Below are positions 1 to 7,729 of a stretch of DNA of 64,000 bases, piece after piece. Position 1 is the first letter of the stretch, and every line of letters starts with the position of its first letter. The translations under genes and the position numbers were made by a program. Location of the stretch: assembly GCF_014199935.1 (NCBI RefSeq), contig NZ_JACHOP010000029.1, positions 1 to 64,000 on the forward strand, given 5' to 3'. The stretch comes from Methylorubrum rhodinum (GTDB taxonomy: Bacteria > Pseudomonadota > Alphaproteobacteria > Rhizobiales > Beijerinckiaceae). The notes under the pieces are model-generated. The model made no database searches and had not been told where the DNA came from. It saw only the letters and a program-made list of their open reading frames with translations.

Positions 1-92
1 ACGTCGACGCAGATCACCTCGTGGCCGAAATCGGCGAAGCAGGCCCCCGACACCAGGCCGACATAGCCCGACCCAATCATCGCTATCCGCAT
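1..92 (-). CDS. UDP-glucose 6-dehydrogenase, N-terminal fragment (runs off left edge)
   Basis: Only the first 30 codons are in the window. The protein begins [16 protein letters not shown], followed by [14 protein letters not shown], the GxGYVG dinucleotide-binding start of the UDP-glucose/GDP-mannose dehydrogenase family. The enzyme oxidises UDP-glucose to UDP-glucuronate in the cytoplasm for polysaccharide synthesis. The gene upstream on the same strand encodes a UDP-glucuronate 4-epimerase, which fits a step-by-step route from UDP-glucose to UDP-galacturonate. The family is clear from this segment, but the exact substrate cannot be fixed from 30 residues. Confidence 0.85.
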   Translation of the reverse strand, partial: MRIAMIGSGYVGLVSGACFADFGHEVICVD

Positions 93-271
93 CGAAAACC
101 CTCTCTGGTCTGTCCGTCGAGCCGCGGTCGATCCCTCGTTCCGACCGCGTCCGGGTGCGATCCGTGACGTCTCGAGCCGGTCACCCGATCAGTTCGGGGC
201 GCCCTTCGACGAAGGGGGGATTTCCGAACCGGGCGCCCATGTCAATACGATCGATCTAGGAACGAACGTGA

Positions 272-1285
272 TCAGGCGTCCGGATAGTAGTTTCGGTACC
301 ATTCGACGAATGCCGCAATACCAGTCTCGAGCGATGTCTCGGGAACCTGCCCGACCAGCGATTCGAGCAGTTCGGTGCTCGCATGCGTGCGGATCACGTC
401 GCCGGGCGGCAGCGGCTTGAGGATGCGCTGCGCCTTCCGGCCGAGGGCATCTTCCAGCGCCTCGATCATCGCGTCGAGCCGCACCGGACGACCGCCGCCG
501 ATATTGACGAGGCGGTAGGGCGCCACCTTGCTCAGGGTGTCGCCGTCCGAGACCGGACCGCCCTGCGAGGGCAGCGGCGGCACGCAATCCGCCAAACGCA
601 CGATCGCGTCGACCAGATCGTCGATATAGGTGAAGTCGCGCTCGGCCGCGCCCTCGCCGAACACCTCGATCGGCTCGCCCGCCAGGATCTTGCGGGTGAA
701 CAGGAACAGCGCCATGTCGGGCCGCCCCCACGGCCCGTAGACCGTGAAGAAGCGGAACGCCGTCGTCGGCACGGAAAACAGATGGGCGTAGGAATGCGCC
801 ATCGCCTCGCCGGCGAGCTTCGACGCGGCGTAGAGGGTCAGCGGCGAGACCGACCGGTCGGTCTCGCGGAAGGGCACGCTGGCATCCCCGCCATAGGCCG
901 AACTCGTCGAGGCCACCATCAGGTGGCGCACCGGGTGCGCCCGCACCGCCTCGAGCACGTTGGCGAAGCCGACGAGGTTGGCATCGACATAGGAGGCGGG
1001 GTTGATCAGGCTGTAGCGCACGCCCGCCTGGGCGGCGAGGTGGAACACGATGTCGGGCTGGCCCGCCTCCATCACCTCGCGGACCGCGCCCGGAGTCTCG
1101 AGCCGCGCCTCGACCGCCGCGAACCGCTCATGCTGCGCCAGATCGCGGTGGCGGGCCCGCTTGAGATCGACGTCGTAATAGTCCGACAAGCCGTCGAACC
1201 CGGTCACGCGGTGGCCCTCGGCCAGCAGACGACGGCTGAGGGCATGGCCGACGAAGCCCGCCGAGCCGGTGACGAGAGCGTGCAT
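272..1285 (-). CDS. UDP-glucuronate 4-epimerase (NAD-dependent SDR)
   Basis: 337-residue extended short-chain dehydrogenase/reductase. The NAD-binding GxxGxxG lies at residues 7-13 (GSAGFVG), the HLAAQAGVRYS segment near 82-92, the catalytic pair at Tyr152 and Lys156 (YAASK), and RFFTVYGPWGRPDMA follows. The last two segments are typical of UDP-glucuronate 4-epimerases, which interconvert UDP-GlcA and UDP-GalA for capsule, EPS or LPS. The start MHALVTGS is preferred because the Rossmann strand follows at once and AGAGAGG lies upstream; the frame continues 20 codons further but that stretch is not family-like. It sits 180 bp upstream of the UDP-glucose dehydrogenase gene on the same strand, so the two may act in series. 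Confidence 0.88.
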   Translation of the reverse strand: MHALVTGSAGFVGHALSRRLLAEGHRVTGFDGLSDYYDVDLKRARHRDLAQHERFAAVEARLETPGAVREVMEAGQPDIVFHLAAQAGVRYSLINPASYVDANLVGFANVLEAVRAHPVRHLMVASTSSAYGGDASVPFRETDRSVSPLTLYAASKLAGEAMAHSYAHLFSVPTTAFRFFTVYGPWGRPDMALFLFTRKILAGEPIEVFGEGAAERDFTYIDDLVDAIVRLADCVPPLPSQGGPVSDGDTLSKVAPYRLVNIGGGRPVRLDAMIEALEDALGRKAQRILKPLPPGDVIRTHASTELLESLVGQVPETSLETGIAAFVEWYRNYYPDA

Positions 1286-1618
1286 GTCGGGCGGGAAACC
1301 TCTCTTGACGACGGGGCGAGTATCATCCCGATCCGTGGGTCGCAAGGAAACCCGGGGACAGGCGATTCGTGACGTTTGCTCTGTACGCAGGGTGCATGCG
1401 ACCGCGACGGGGCTTGCCTGACGGACAAAGCGGCTTACTTACGATCGATCAACAGCCGAACTGATTCTCCCATTCCTGCGACTGCGCGGTCCCTGGCGAT
1501 CGTCGGCGGCGCCGACGCAGCGGAGAAGCCGGGCCGGCTCGGACTTTCCCTCATCCGCGGGCATCGCCCCGCCCTCGCACCGACGTCAGCGAGTCTCAAG
1601 ATACCGAGTGTCGATCCG
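1286..1618. other. intergenic, divergent upstream region (333 bp)
   Basis: Lies between the start of the epimerase gene (minus strand) and the start I choose for the GcrA-like mini-protein (plus strand). An open frame runs through it on the plus strand from 1376, but its translation has no domain-like features and I treat it as non-coding. Promoters for both flanking genes are expected here. I could not identify a convincing -35/-10 pair or any repeat. Confidence 0.4.
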
Positions 1619-1852
1619 ATGAACCAACTCTTCCGCCTGCCGCAGATCGGTGAGGCCAACCCGATCGCGGAGCCGTCCGCCGAGTTCCGGGTGCCGTTCG
1701 CGCAGTCCGGCGCCTTCGTGTGCAAGTTTATCATCGGCGAGCCGAGCGATCAGGCAGTCTGCTGCGGCGCGCCTGTCGCCGACGGCAAGAGCTGGTGTGC
1801 CTATCACCGCCGCATCGTGTTCGAGCCGACCCGGCCCGGCCGCATCCGCTGA
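1619..1852 (+). CDS. GcrA C-terminal-like mini-protein
   Basis: 77 residues starting MNQLFRLPQIGEANP. The C-terminal half (CKFIIGEPSD, then CCGAPVADGKSWC, then AYHRRIVFEP) matches the end of the alphaproteobacterial cell-cycle regulator GcrA, where a Cys-rich segment of the form C-(K/R)-(W/F)-P/I-I-G-(D/E)-P, C-G-x-P, Y/W-C-x-x-H is conserved and probably metal-binding or structural. The N-terminal GcrA DNA-binding helix-turn-helix (WTDERVE type) is missing, so this is not full GcrA. It could be a stand-alone partner domain, perhaps for sigma-70 contact, but that is inference. A strong terminator follows directly. Confidence 0.65.
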   Translation: MNQLFRLPQIGEANPIAEPSAEFRVPFAQSGAFVCKFIIGEPSDQAVCCGAPVADGKSWCAYHRRIVFEPTRPGRIR

Positions 1853-1879
1853 CGCGCCGAACCGTTCGACCGATTTGGA

Positions 1880-1913
1880 GGGTGCCGCGCTCAGCGAGTG
1901 CGGCACCCTTTTT
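1880..1913 (+). terminator. Rho-independent terminator of the GcrA-like gene
   Basis: A perfect 9-bp stem, GGGTGCCGC (1880-1888) with GCGGCACCC (1900-1908), is followed at once by TTTTT (1909-1913). It lies 27 bases after the stop codon of the GcrA-like gene, the textbook layout of an intrinsic terminator. Confidence 0.9.
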
Positions 1914-2007
1914 CGTGCCCGGAGCATCGTCCCGAAAGGTGGTTTCCGGCTTTCGGACCAAGACGCCGCGGCACCCGGAATCCGGATGATCGTACGATCA
2001 TCCAGCC

Positions 2008-2718
2008 TCAATCGTAGAAATCGTACTCGCCGAGCGGGGCGAGCCGCCGCACCACGACGCCGTCGGGGTAGGCGTAGCTGCGCGAGCGCATGACGAGGTA
2101 GCCCGCCGAGCGCGCCTGCGCGATGCGGCGCGCCCGGTCATCCGGCGGCCCCTCGTCCCAAACCCGCGGACCACCCTCGTAGCGGCCGTAGGCCGGCACC
2201 GGATCGGCATAGCCGTAAACCGGACGGCGCAGGCTGCGCGGCCGCGCGGCCAGACTCTGTCGCATGGACGGTGCTGGACGCTCGCTCAAGCGCAGCGGTC
2301 GCTCGACGTGGCGGCGTGGCGGGGCCGATCGCTCGACGACGCTGCGCCGCGGCAACCGGGCGGCGCGGGCCGCCGCCTCGGCCTCGCGCTGCGCCGTCGA
2401 GCGCGCGACGGCGCGCCGGATCTGCTCCTGACGCTGCTCGGCTTGTGTCGGCGTCGGTGCGGGCTGGGCCGGTGCGGACGGGCTCCGCCGAGCCTGCGTC
2501 GGCTCGCTCTTCACCGGCTCGGGCGGCCGCTCCGTCCGGGCGGGCTCCGGCGGCTTCGCGTCGGGGGGCTTGTCCGCAGGCGTCGCCGGCTCCTGCGGCG
2601 CGGTGCGGGCCGGCGGATCGGTCCAGCTCGTCCCCTCGCCTTCGGCCTGGGCCAAGGCGACCCCGCCGACGAGCCAAGCGGCGAGAACGAGGCAGAACGG
2701 AAAGCGGCCGCTCAACAT
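2008..2718 (-). CDS. secreted Pro/Arg-rich protein of unknown function
   Basis: 236 residues. The start MLSGRFPFCLV gives a clear Sec signal peptide (hydrophobic LVLAAWLVGGVALAQA, cleavage near residue 24-25). Residues about 30-90 are rich in Pro, Glu, Ala and Lys, residues 90-170 are very basic (Arg, Ala, Pro), and the last 65 residues hold aromatic and Gly motifs (YGYADPVPAYGRY, then ARSAGYLVMRSRSYAYPDG). I recognise no domain. The composition suggests a disordered periplasmic or outer-surface protein. It is monocistronic, with about 300 bp of upstream DNA that shows no other gene. Confidence 0.6.
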   Translation of the reverse strand: MLSGRFPFCLVLAAWLVGGVALAQAEGEGTSWTDPPARTAPQEPATPADKPPDAKPPEPARTERPPEPVKSEPTQARRSPSAPAQPAPTPTQAEQRQEQIRRAVARSTAQREAEAAARAARLPRRSVVERSAPPRRHVERPLRLSERPAPSMRQSLAARPRSLRRPVYGYADPVPAYGRYEGGPRVWDEGPPDDRARRIAQARSAGYLVMRSRSYAYPDGVVVRRLAPLGEYDFYD

Positions 2719-3014
2719 GGACACGCCCTCGGGCTGACGGAAGGAAGGGATCTGCCGGCGGACCGGCCCCTTTCGCGTCCTGCGATGAAGCGAATGAAAA
2801 ATTAACCCTGAACGGTGCGGCCGTCCACGGGAAAAGCGGCCATCGCCGTCCGTCTCGAACGGGCTCCGTCCGATCCCGCGAGTTCGCCGTCCTCGCGAGG
2901 CGAAACTGACGCGATCCAGGGCACGACCATCCCGAAAAGGGGCGCGGCCGCGCAAGGCAGCGGTGCCACGGGCGATGCCGCCAGACAACGCGGAGCGCTG
3001 GATTGCCGACGCGA

Positions 3015-3539
3015 TCAATCGGAAACGGGTTCTTCCGCCGGCGGCAAAGTACGGTAGCGCCGCCCGGCATAGAGCAGGCTCGTCCCGGCCCGCTCGGGGC
3101 GCAACGCCAGCGCGACCACCTCGCAGAGCAAAATCTCGTGCGTGCCGACCGCGGAGCGCTCGACGATGCGGCAATCGAACACGGCGAGCGCGTCGGGCAA
3201 GGTCGGCGCGCCGGTCGCGAGCGTGTCCCAACGGGCGGTGCCGAAGCGCTCGGAGCGCGGCAGCGCGCCGCCGAACGCCTCGGCGACGGAGCGCAACTCG
3301 CTCGACAGCGTGTTGACGCACACGGCGTCGTTGGCCCGGAACGCCGGATAGGCGGAGGTCGAGCGGTTAAGGCAGACCAGCAGGGTCGGCGGGGAATCGC
3401 TGACGCTGCACACCGCGGTGGCCGTGAAGCCGGCCCGGCCGCCGGGGCCGTCGGTGGTGACGAGATGCACCGCGCTCGCGACCCGCGCCATGGCCTCACG
3501 ATAGGCCGGCGCGTCGAGCGCGGGATCTGGTGGGAGCAT
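3015..3539 (-). CDS. RutF-like flavin (FMN) reductase
   Basis: 174 residues from the ATG at 3539. [46 protein letters not shown] and NTLSSE are hallmarks of the flavin reductase-like split-barrel family (RutF, HpaC). Such enzymes reduce FMN with NADH and pass FMNH2 to a two-component monooxygenase, RutA in pyrimidine degradation. No rut or other monooxygenase gene lies nearby, so the partner is unknown. The open frame extends 59 codons upstream, but that part is low-complexity and the ATG at 3539 directly precedes the conserved region. The family is secure; the RutF subtype is likely. Confidence 0.75.
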   Translation of the reverse strand: MLPPDPALDAPAYREAMARVASAVHLVTTDGPGGRAGFTATAVCSVSDSPPTLLVCLNRSTSAYPAFRANDAVCVNTLSSELRSVAEAFGGALPRSERFGTARWDTLATGAPTLPDALAVFDCRIVERSAVGTHEILLCEVVALALRPERAGTSLLYAGRRYRTLPPAEEPVSD

Positions 3540-3731
3540 GGAGACGCGCCTCTCGGCCGGGAGCGGGAAGGGAAGGACGGCGGAGACGGATTCCCGCTCG
3601 AGCGATGCTGTGGGCACGACGATCCTCCGAGGCAAGGCCGGGCGGCGCGAAGACGCGGCGAGCGTGCCCGTGGTCGAAGGCGGGTTCTTCCGTGAAACCG
3701 GCGTTCTCTGCCGCAAAAGGGCAAAAAATCC

Positions 3732-3863
3732 CTACGGCTCGCCCGTGTCGTCGCCCTCCCGCGCGCGCTTCTCGCGATCGGCGCGCAGGCTCCGGCGCAG
3801 CACGACGAGCTGCCAGACGGCGAGCCCGATCAGGAGCAGTTCCAGGGCGAGCGCAGCGATCAC
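3732..3863 (-). CDS. 43-aa single-pass membrane micro-protein, coupled to the gene upstream
   Basis: A GTG start gives VIAALALELLLIGLAVWQLV then VLRRSLRADREKRAR: one hydrophobic helix followed by a strongly basic tail and an acidic end (GDDTGEP). The GTG overlaps the TGA of the preceding 47-aa gene as GTGA, so translation is probably coupled. The two micro-proteins share the layout helix-WQLV-x2-(R/K)RS-(I/L)-R-x-DRE, which suggests they are paralogues from a tandem duplication. No function is known to me. The position at the end of the crtI-crtB run suggests a link to carotenoid membranes, but this is inference. Confidence 0.6.
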   Translation of the reverse strand: MIAALALELLLIGLAVWQLVVLRRSLRADREKRAREGDDTGEP

Positions 3864-4003
3864 GGGCCGGGCGGCTTTCGCGACGCATCCTCGCGGTCGC
3901 GGCGGATCGAGCGCTTGACCCGGACGAGTTGCCAGATCGCGACGCCCAAGATCACCCCGAAGGCGAGGCCGATATCGAGGGCGGCGAAGCCGTGGTCGCT
4001 CAC
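3860..4003 (-). CDS. 47-aa single-pass membrane micro-protein, coupled to crtB
   Basis: The GTG start overlaps the crtB stop as GTGA (4003-4000). The product is an N-terminal segment VSDHGFAALD, a hydrophobic helix IGLAFGVILGVAIW, then QLVRVKRSIRRDREDASRK, with a Lys/Arg-rich cytoplasmic-type tail. A longer frame upstream inside crtB is possible, but the overlap start leaves a compact protein resembling the next gene downstream. No family is recognised. The two coupled micro-ORFs in series after crtB support both being expressed with the carotenoid genes. Confidence 0.6.
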   Translation of the reverse strand: MSDHGFAALDIGLAFGVILGVAIWQLVRVKRSIRRDREDASRKPPGP

Positions 4004-5067
4004 GAGGGCGCGGAGCGGCGGAAGGCGTCGCGTTCCTCCAGCGCCTCGATCAGATCGAGGACGCGTACTGCCTGCCCGGAAAAGTCCCACCACGGCGGCA
4101 GGCCGGGCGCGGCGAGCGGCAAGGGATGGCGCTGCACCGCCTCGACCAGATAGGCGGTCTCGGGCAAAGCCGCGGCGAGCGGCTCGGCGGCGGTGAGGGT
4201 CGGGAGCGCCGCGCGGGCCAGCAGCGCCGCCTTGCGGTAGCCCGGCACGCGGGCGCGGCGGGTGACCGAATCGAGGCCGTTCGCCTCCACTGCGCGGCCG
4301 ATCTCGGCGTAGATCAGGCGCGCGGCGCGGATCGCCGGGCGGCAGCCGATCGGCAGCATGGCGATGCCGGGCTCGGAGCGGGCGTAGAGCAACTCGGCCG
4401 CCGCCAACAGGCGGGCGACGATCCGGCGGAGCGCGGGCGTGGCCTGCGGGTCGGCCAGGAAAGCGGCCGGGTCGATGCCGGCTTCGTCCAACCAGTCGAG
4501 CGGCAGATAGAGGCGGCCGGCGCGGGCGTCCTCGCCGACGTCGCGGGCGATGTTGGTGAACTGCATGGCGACGCCGAGGTCGCAGGCGCGGGCGAGCGCT
4601 GCGGACTCGCGCACGCCCATGACGAGGCTCATCATCGCCCCCACCGCCCCGGCGACGCGAGCCCCATAGGCCGAGAGATCGGAGAGCGTGGCGTAGCGGC
4701 GGCCAGCCGTGTCCCAGGCGAGGCCTTCGAGCAGGGCGCGGGGCAAGGCTTCGGGGATGGCGTGGGCGGCGAGCACGTCGGCGAGCGCCCGGTCCGCCGG
4801 ATGGTTCTCGGGGCGTCCGGCCTGCGCCAGCGCGAGGCGGCGCTCCAGCCGGGCGAGCGCGGCGGCGCGGTCGCCGCCCGCCTCGTCCACCGCGTCGTCG
4901 GAGAGGCGGCAGAAGGCGTAGAGCCCGTAGGCCGGGCGCCGCACCCTGGCCGGAAGCAGCATCGAGGCGGCATAGAAGCTTTTCGAGCCGGCACGGATCG
5001 CCGCCCGGCAGGCGGCGTGGTCGGCCTCCGACACGGCGAAGGAGGAATCAGACGGAAACACGCGCAT
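4000..5067 (-). CDS. crtB: phytoene synthase
   Basis: 355 residues of the trans-isoprenyl diphosphate synthase, head-to-head group (phytoene/squalene synthase). It joins two geranylgeranyl diphosphates to phytoene, the first committed carotenoid step. The two Asp-rich Mg-diphosphate sites are present: RLSDDAVDE at residues 54-62 and NIARDVGED at 173-181. GSKSFYAASMLLP near the N-terminus is also typical. The start MRVFPSDSS overlaps the 3' end of crtI by 20 bp; an ATG five codons earlier is the alternative. Direct overlap with crtI favours phytoene synthase over squalene or hydroxysqualene synthase. Two micro-ORFs follow with a GTGA overlap. Confidence 0.88.
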   Translation of the reverse strand: MRVFPSDSSFAVSEADHAACRAAIRAGSKSFYAASMLLPARVRRPAYGLYAFCRLSDDAVDEAGGDRAAALARLERRLALAQAGRPENHPADRALADVLAAHAIPEALPRALLEGLAWDTAGRRYATLSDLSAYGARVAGAVGAMMSLVMGVRESAALARACDLGVAMQFTNIARDVGEDARAGRLYLPLDWLDEAGIDPAAFLADPQATPALRRIVARLLAAAELLYARSEPGIAMLPIGCRPAIRAARLIYAEIGRAVEANGLDSVTRRARVPGYRKAALLARAALPTLTAAEPLAAALPETAYLVEAVQRHPLPLAAPGLPPWWDFSGQAVRVLDLIEALEERDAFRRSAPS

Positions 5068-6574
5068 CCGGCACCACGGCATCGAGAACGCGTGCGGAAG
5101 ACAGCACGCCCGGCAGGCCGGCGCCGGGATGCGTCCCGGCCCCGACGAGGAAGAGATTGGCCACGTCCTCCGACCGGTTGTGCGGCCGGAACCACGCGGA
5201 TTGCGTCAGCACCGGCTCCAGGCCGAAGCCGGAGCCGCGAAAGCTCAGGAAATCGTCGGCGAAATCCTGCGGCGTCGTCACCTTCGAGGTCACGAGCGAC
5301 GCGGACAGCCCCGGCATCACCGTGGCTTCCAGATATTTTTCGATTTTCTTGCGGTACGGCTCGGCGAGTTGTGCCCAATCCTGGCCGCCGGCGAGGTTCG
5401 GCACCGGCGAGAGCACGTAGAAGGCGTCGCAGCCCTCAGGGGCCAGCAGCGGATCGGTCGCGGTCGGCCGGTGGAGATAGAGGCTGAAATCCTCGGCCAG
5501 GTGCTTGCGGTCGAAAATGTCGGCAAGCAGCTCGCGGTAGCGCGGGCCCATCAGGATCGTGTGGTGATCGACTTGGCCGAACTTCCGGTTCGTGCCGAAA
5601 TACCAGACGAACAGCCCCATGGAGGAGGCGGCGCGCTCCAGCTTGCGCTTGCTCCAGCGGCGGGTCGTGCCGCCGAGCAGCGTCCGGTAGGTGGTGGCCG
5701 AATCGGCGTTCGAGACGACGATGTCAGCGGGGATCGTCTCGCCGCCCACCAGCGTCACCCCGGTCGCGGCCCCGCCCTCGACGCGGATCCGCGCCACGTC
5801 CGCGCCGCAGCGGATCGTGCCGCCCTGCCCCCGGATCAGCCCGGCGAGGCCATCGACGAGGCTGCCCGTCCCGCCCATGGCGAAGTGGACGCCCCATTGC
5901 CGCTCGAGATGGGCGATCAAGCAGTAGATGCCGCTCGCCCGGAACGGATTGCCGCCGATCAGCAGCGGGTGGAAGCTGAAGATCGTGCGCAGGCGCTCGT
6001 CGTGCAGGAAGCGGGCGACCACGTCGTAGACGCTGCGATGGCCGGACAACCGCAGGAGGTCGGGCGCGATGCGCAGCATGCTCCCGAATTTGTCGAACGG
6101 CACGTGGCCGAGTTCCTCGAAGCCGACGCGGCAGACGGCCTCGCTGTGGGCCATGAAGCGCTCGTAGCCCTCGACGTCGTCGGGCGAGAACCGGGCGACT
6201 TCGGCACGCATGGCTTGCCGGTCGTCGCTATAGGCGAAGCTCGACCCGTCGTCGAAGCGGATGCGGTAGAACGGGCGCATCGGCACGAGCGCCACGTCCT
6301 GCGCCATGTCGCGCCCGCACAGACGCCACAACTCTTCGAACAGGAACGGCGCGGTGACGATGGTGGGTCCGGCGTCGAAGGTGAATCCATCCTGCCGGTG
6401 GACGCGGGCGCGCCCTCCCGGCTGCTCCAGCCGCTCCAGCACGGTGACGCGGTAGCCCCGCGCCCCGAGCCGCACGGCGGCTGCCAACCCGCCGAACCCG
6501 GAGCCGATCACGACCGCGTGCGGCCGGCGATCCGGGCCATCCACGTCCATCGGCTTGACGGCGAGTGTCAACAT
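5048..6574 (-). CDS. crtI: phytoene desaturase
   Basis: 508 residues. The N-terminal FAD-binding fold reads VVIGSGFGGLAAAVRLGARG (residues 21-40) followed by the VLERLEQPGGRA motif (45-56). The C-terminus carries the second carotenoid desaturase signature around LFLVGAGTHPGAGLPGV. The enzyme introduces double bonds into phytoene at the inner membrane, leading toward lycopene and spirilloxanthin-type carotenoids. The ATG at 6574 lies inside a PpsR-type palindrome; a second ATG at 6550 (MDVDGPDRR) would also keep the whole FAD domain and leave the palindrome in the leader. crtB follows with a 20-bp overlap. Confidence 0.9.
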   Translation of the reverse strand: MLTLAVKPMDVDGPDRRPHAVVIGSGFGGLAAAVRLGARGYRVTVLERLEQPGGRARVHRQDGFTFDAGPTIVTAPFLFEELWRLCGRDMAQDVALVPMRPFYRIRFDDGSSFAYSDDRQAMRAEVARFSPDDVEGYERFMAHSEAVCRVGFEELGHVPFDKFGSMLRIAPDLLRLSGHRSVYDVVARFLHDERLRTIFSFHPLLIGGNPFRASGIYCLIAHLERQWGVHFAMGGTGSLVDGLAGLIRGQGGTIRCGADVARIRVEGGAATGVTLVGGETIPADIVVSNADSATTYRTLLGGTTRRWSKRKLERAASSMGLFVWYFGTNRKFGQVDHHTILMGPRYRELLADIFDRKHLAEDFSLYLHRPTATDPLLAPEGCDAFYVLSPVPNLAGGQDWAQLAEPYRKKIEKYLEATVMPGLSASLVTSKVTTPQDFADDFLSFRGSGFGLEPVLTQSAWFRPHNRSEDVANLFLVGAGTHPGAGLPGVLSSARVLDAVVPDARVSV

Positions 6575-6585
6575 GAGTTGACACT
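6564..6585. promoter_or_regulatory. PpsR/CrtJ-type operator over the crtI start
   Basis: Perfect inverted repeat AGTGTCAAC-atga-GTTGACACT; its core TGTCAACATGAGTTGACA (6566-6583) fits TGT-N12-ACA, the binding site of the redox/light-sensitive photosynthesis repressor PpsR (CrtJ). The palindrome spans the crtI start codon at 6574-6572. PpsR sites usually overlap promoters of bch, crt and puf operons, so the sequence match and gene context agree. Binding by PpsR is inferred. Confidence 0.65.
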
Positions 6586-6658
6586 AAGCATTGAGGCGCG
6601 AGGCGCGCAAGGGGGCGTGAGGCGCGTCCTGATTGATCGTTTCGGAGCCGCGCCACTC

Positions 6659-6804
6659 CGTCATTGCGAGGCGGAGCCGAAGCAATCCAGAGCGCGACGC
6701 TGCAATGGCACGCGGAACAGCGACGCCGAAAGAGGTTCGCGGCGGCGCGCCTTTTTTGGCTGATGCGGAGCGCTGGATTGCGTCGGCTCCGCCTCGCAAT
6801 GACG
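6659..6804. repeat. palindromic repeat, family D (CGTCATTGCGAGGCGGAGC type)
   Basis: Arms CGTCATTGCGAGGCGGAGCC (from 6659) and GGCTCCGCCTCGCAATGACG (ending 6804) are exact reverse complements, and internal GCAATCCAG/CTGGATTGC pairs too. The middle holds a GC-rich spacer with a TTTTTT run. It fills most of the gap between crtI and bchO. No transposase or target-site duplication is seen; a diverged relative lies at 36328-36428. Confidence 0.75.
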
Positions 6805-6827
6805 GGAAGAGTCGGCGGCCGACGCGA

Positions 6828-7715
6828 TCAGGTGTCTGCCGCTTCCCGAAAAACAATCTCGGCGATGCGCCCCGGCGCCTCCTCATGGGCGAGATGTCCC
6901 AGCCCCCGCACCAGTTCGATGCGGGCGGCGGGCAGGCGGTCGCGGAGCGCGAAGGCGGTGTCGGGGCGAATCGCCTTGTCCTCGCTGCCGACGACGAGGA
7001 GCGTGCGGGTGGCGAGTTTCGGCAGGTCGCGGTCGAGCGCCGCGAGGTCCCAGTTCGCCATCATGCCGAGCGCGCCGGAGACGTGGCCGGCGCGGGTGAA
7101 GAGGCGGCGGTAGAGATCGAGCCCCGTCTGGTCGAGGCGCGAGCCGGTGCCGTCGATGAGCCGGCGCACCGCGGCCTTGTCGGCGCTCCAGGCGAAGAGT
7201 TTCGGGGTGATCGGATTGACGAACAGCAGCCGGGCCATGCTGGGGAAGAGGATGCTCGCGACACCGGGAAACGGCGTCAGCGCCCCGTTGAGCGCGACCA
7301 GCAGGTCCGGGGTGATGCGCTTATCCAGGCACAAGCGGGTCAGCACCGCCGCACCCGCTGAGTGGCCGATGGCCAGCGCAGGAGAAAATCCCAAAACATC
7401 GGTCAGCCCGGCGACCGCCTCGGCCATGCCGGGGAGCGACAGGCGGCGGGGCGGCAGCGGATCGGTGAAGCCGTGGCCCGGCAGGTCGGGGGCGAGCACG
7501 CGGTAGCGCTCGGCCAGAAGCGGCGCGAGGCCGCGCCAGGAATGGGTCGCCGCGCCGGTGCCGTGGAGCAGCAGGAGGCCGGGTTTTTTAGGGTCGCCGA
7601 ACTCCTGGATGTGCCAGCGCAAGCCCGCGGCCTCGACGAAGCGGCTGGCGGCGCGGTGGGGCCAGTCGCGGCCGTCGCGCTCCCAAGTGGGGCGGTCCTC
7701 GTCGAGAAGGGGCAT
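6828..7715 (-). CDS. bchO: BchO, alpha/beta hydrolase of the magnesium chelatase operon
   Basis: 295 residues of the alpha/beta-hydrolase fold. The oxyanion segment LLLLHGTGAATHSW (47-60), nucleophile elbow GHSAG (Ser119) and a late GHLAHEEAP segment with the probable catalytic His are present. BchO is a conserved companion of magnesium chelatase genes in anoxygenic phototrophs; its substrate is unknown. The ATG at 7715 has AGGG six bases upstream. A GTG at 7733, overlapping the bchD stop as GTGA, would add six residues. Either start implies tight coupling to bchD. The assignment rests on fold plus position directly after bchD. Confidence 0.82.
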   Translation of the reverse strand: MPLLDEDRPTWERDGRDWPHRAASRFVEAAGLRWHIQEFGDPKKPGLLLLHGTGAATHSWRGLAPLLAERYRVLAPDLPGHGFTDPLPPRRLSLPGMAEAVAGLTDVLGFSPALAIGHSAGAAVLTRLCLDKRITPDLLVALNGALTPFPGVASILFPSMARLLFVNPITPKLFAWSADKAAVRRLIDGTGSRLDQTGLDLYRRLFTRAGHVSGALGMMANWDLAALDRDLPKLATRTLLVVGSEDKAIRPDTAFALRDRLPAARIELVRGLGHLAHEEAPGRIAEIVFREAADT

Positions 7716-7729
7716 GAAGAACCCTGCGC

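Noticed and set aside
1376-1618. 81-residue N-terminal extension of the GcrA-like frame
   Set aside because: It contains no family-like sequence; the ATG at 1619 begins the conserved part and the frame upstream is open only by GC bias.
2138-3724. 528-residue minus-strand frame across the secreted protein and flavin reductase genes
   Set aside because: Arg/Pro/Ser-rich shadow of two real genes in another frame, with no domain.
6564-6585. FNR/FixK site reading of the crtI palindrome
   Set aside because: FNR/FixK boxes need TTGAT-N4-ATCAA; this has TGTCAAC/GTTGACA and fits TGT-N12-ACA.
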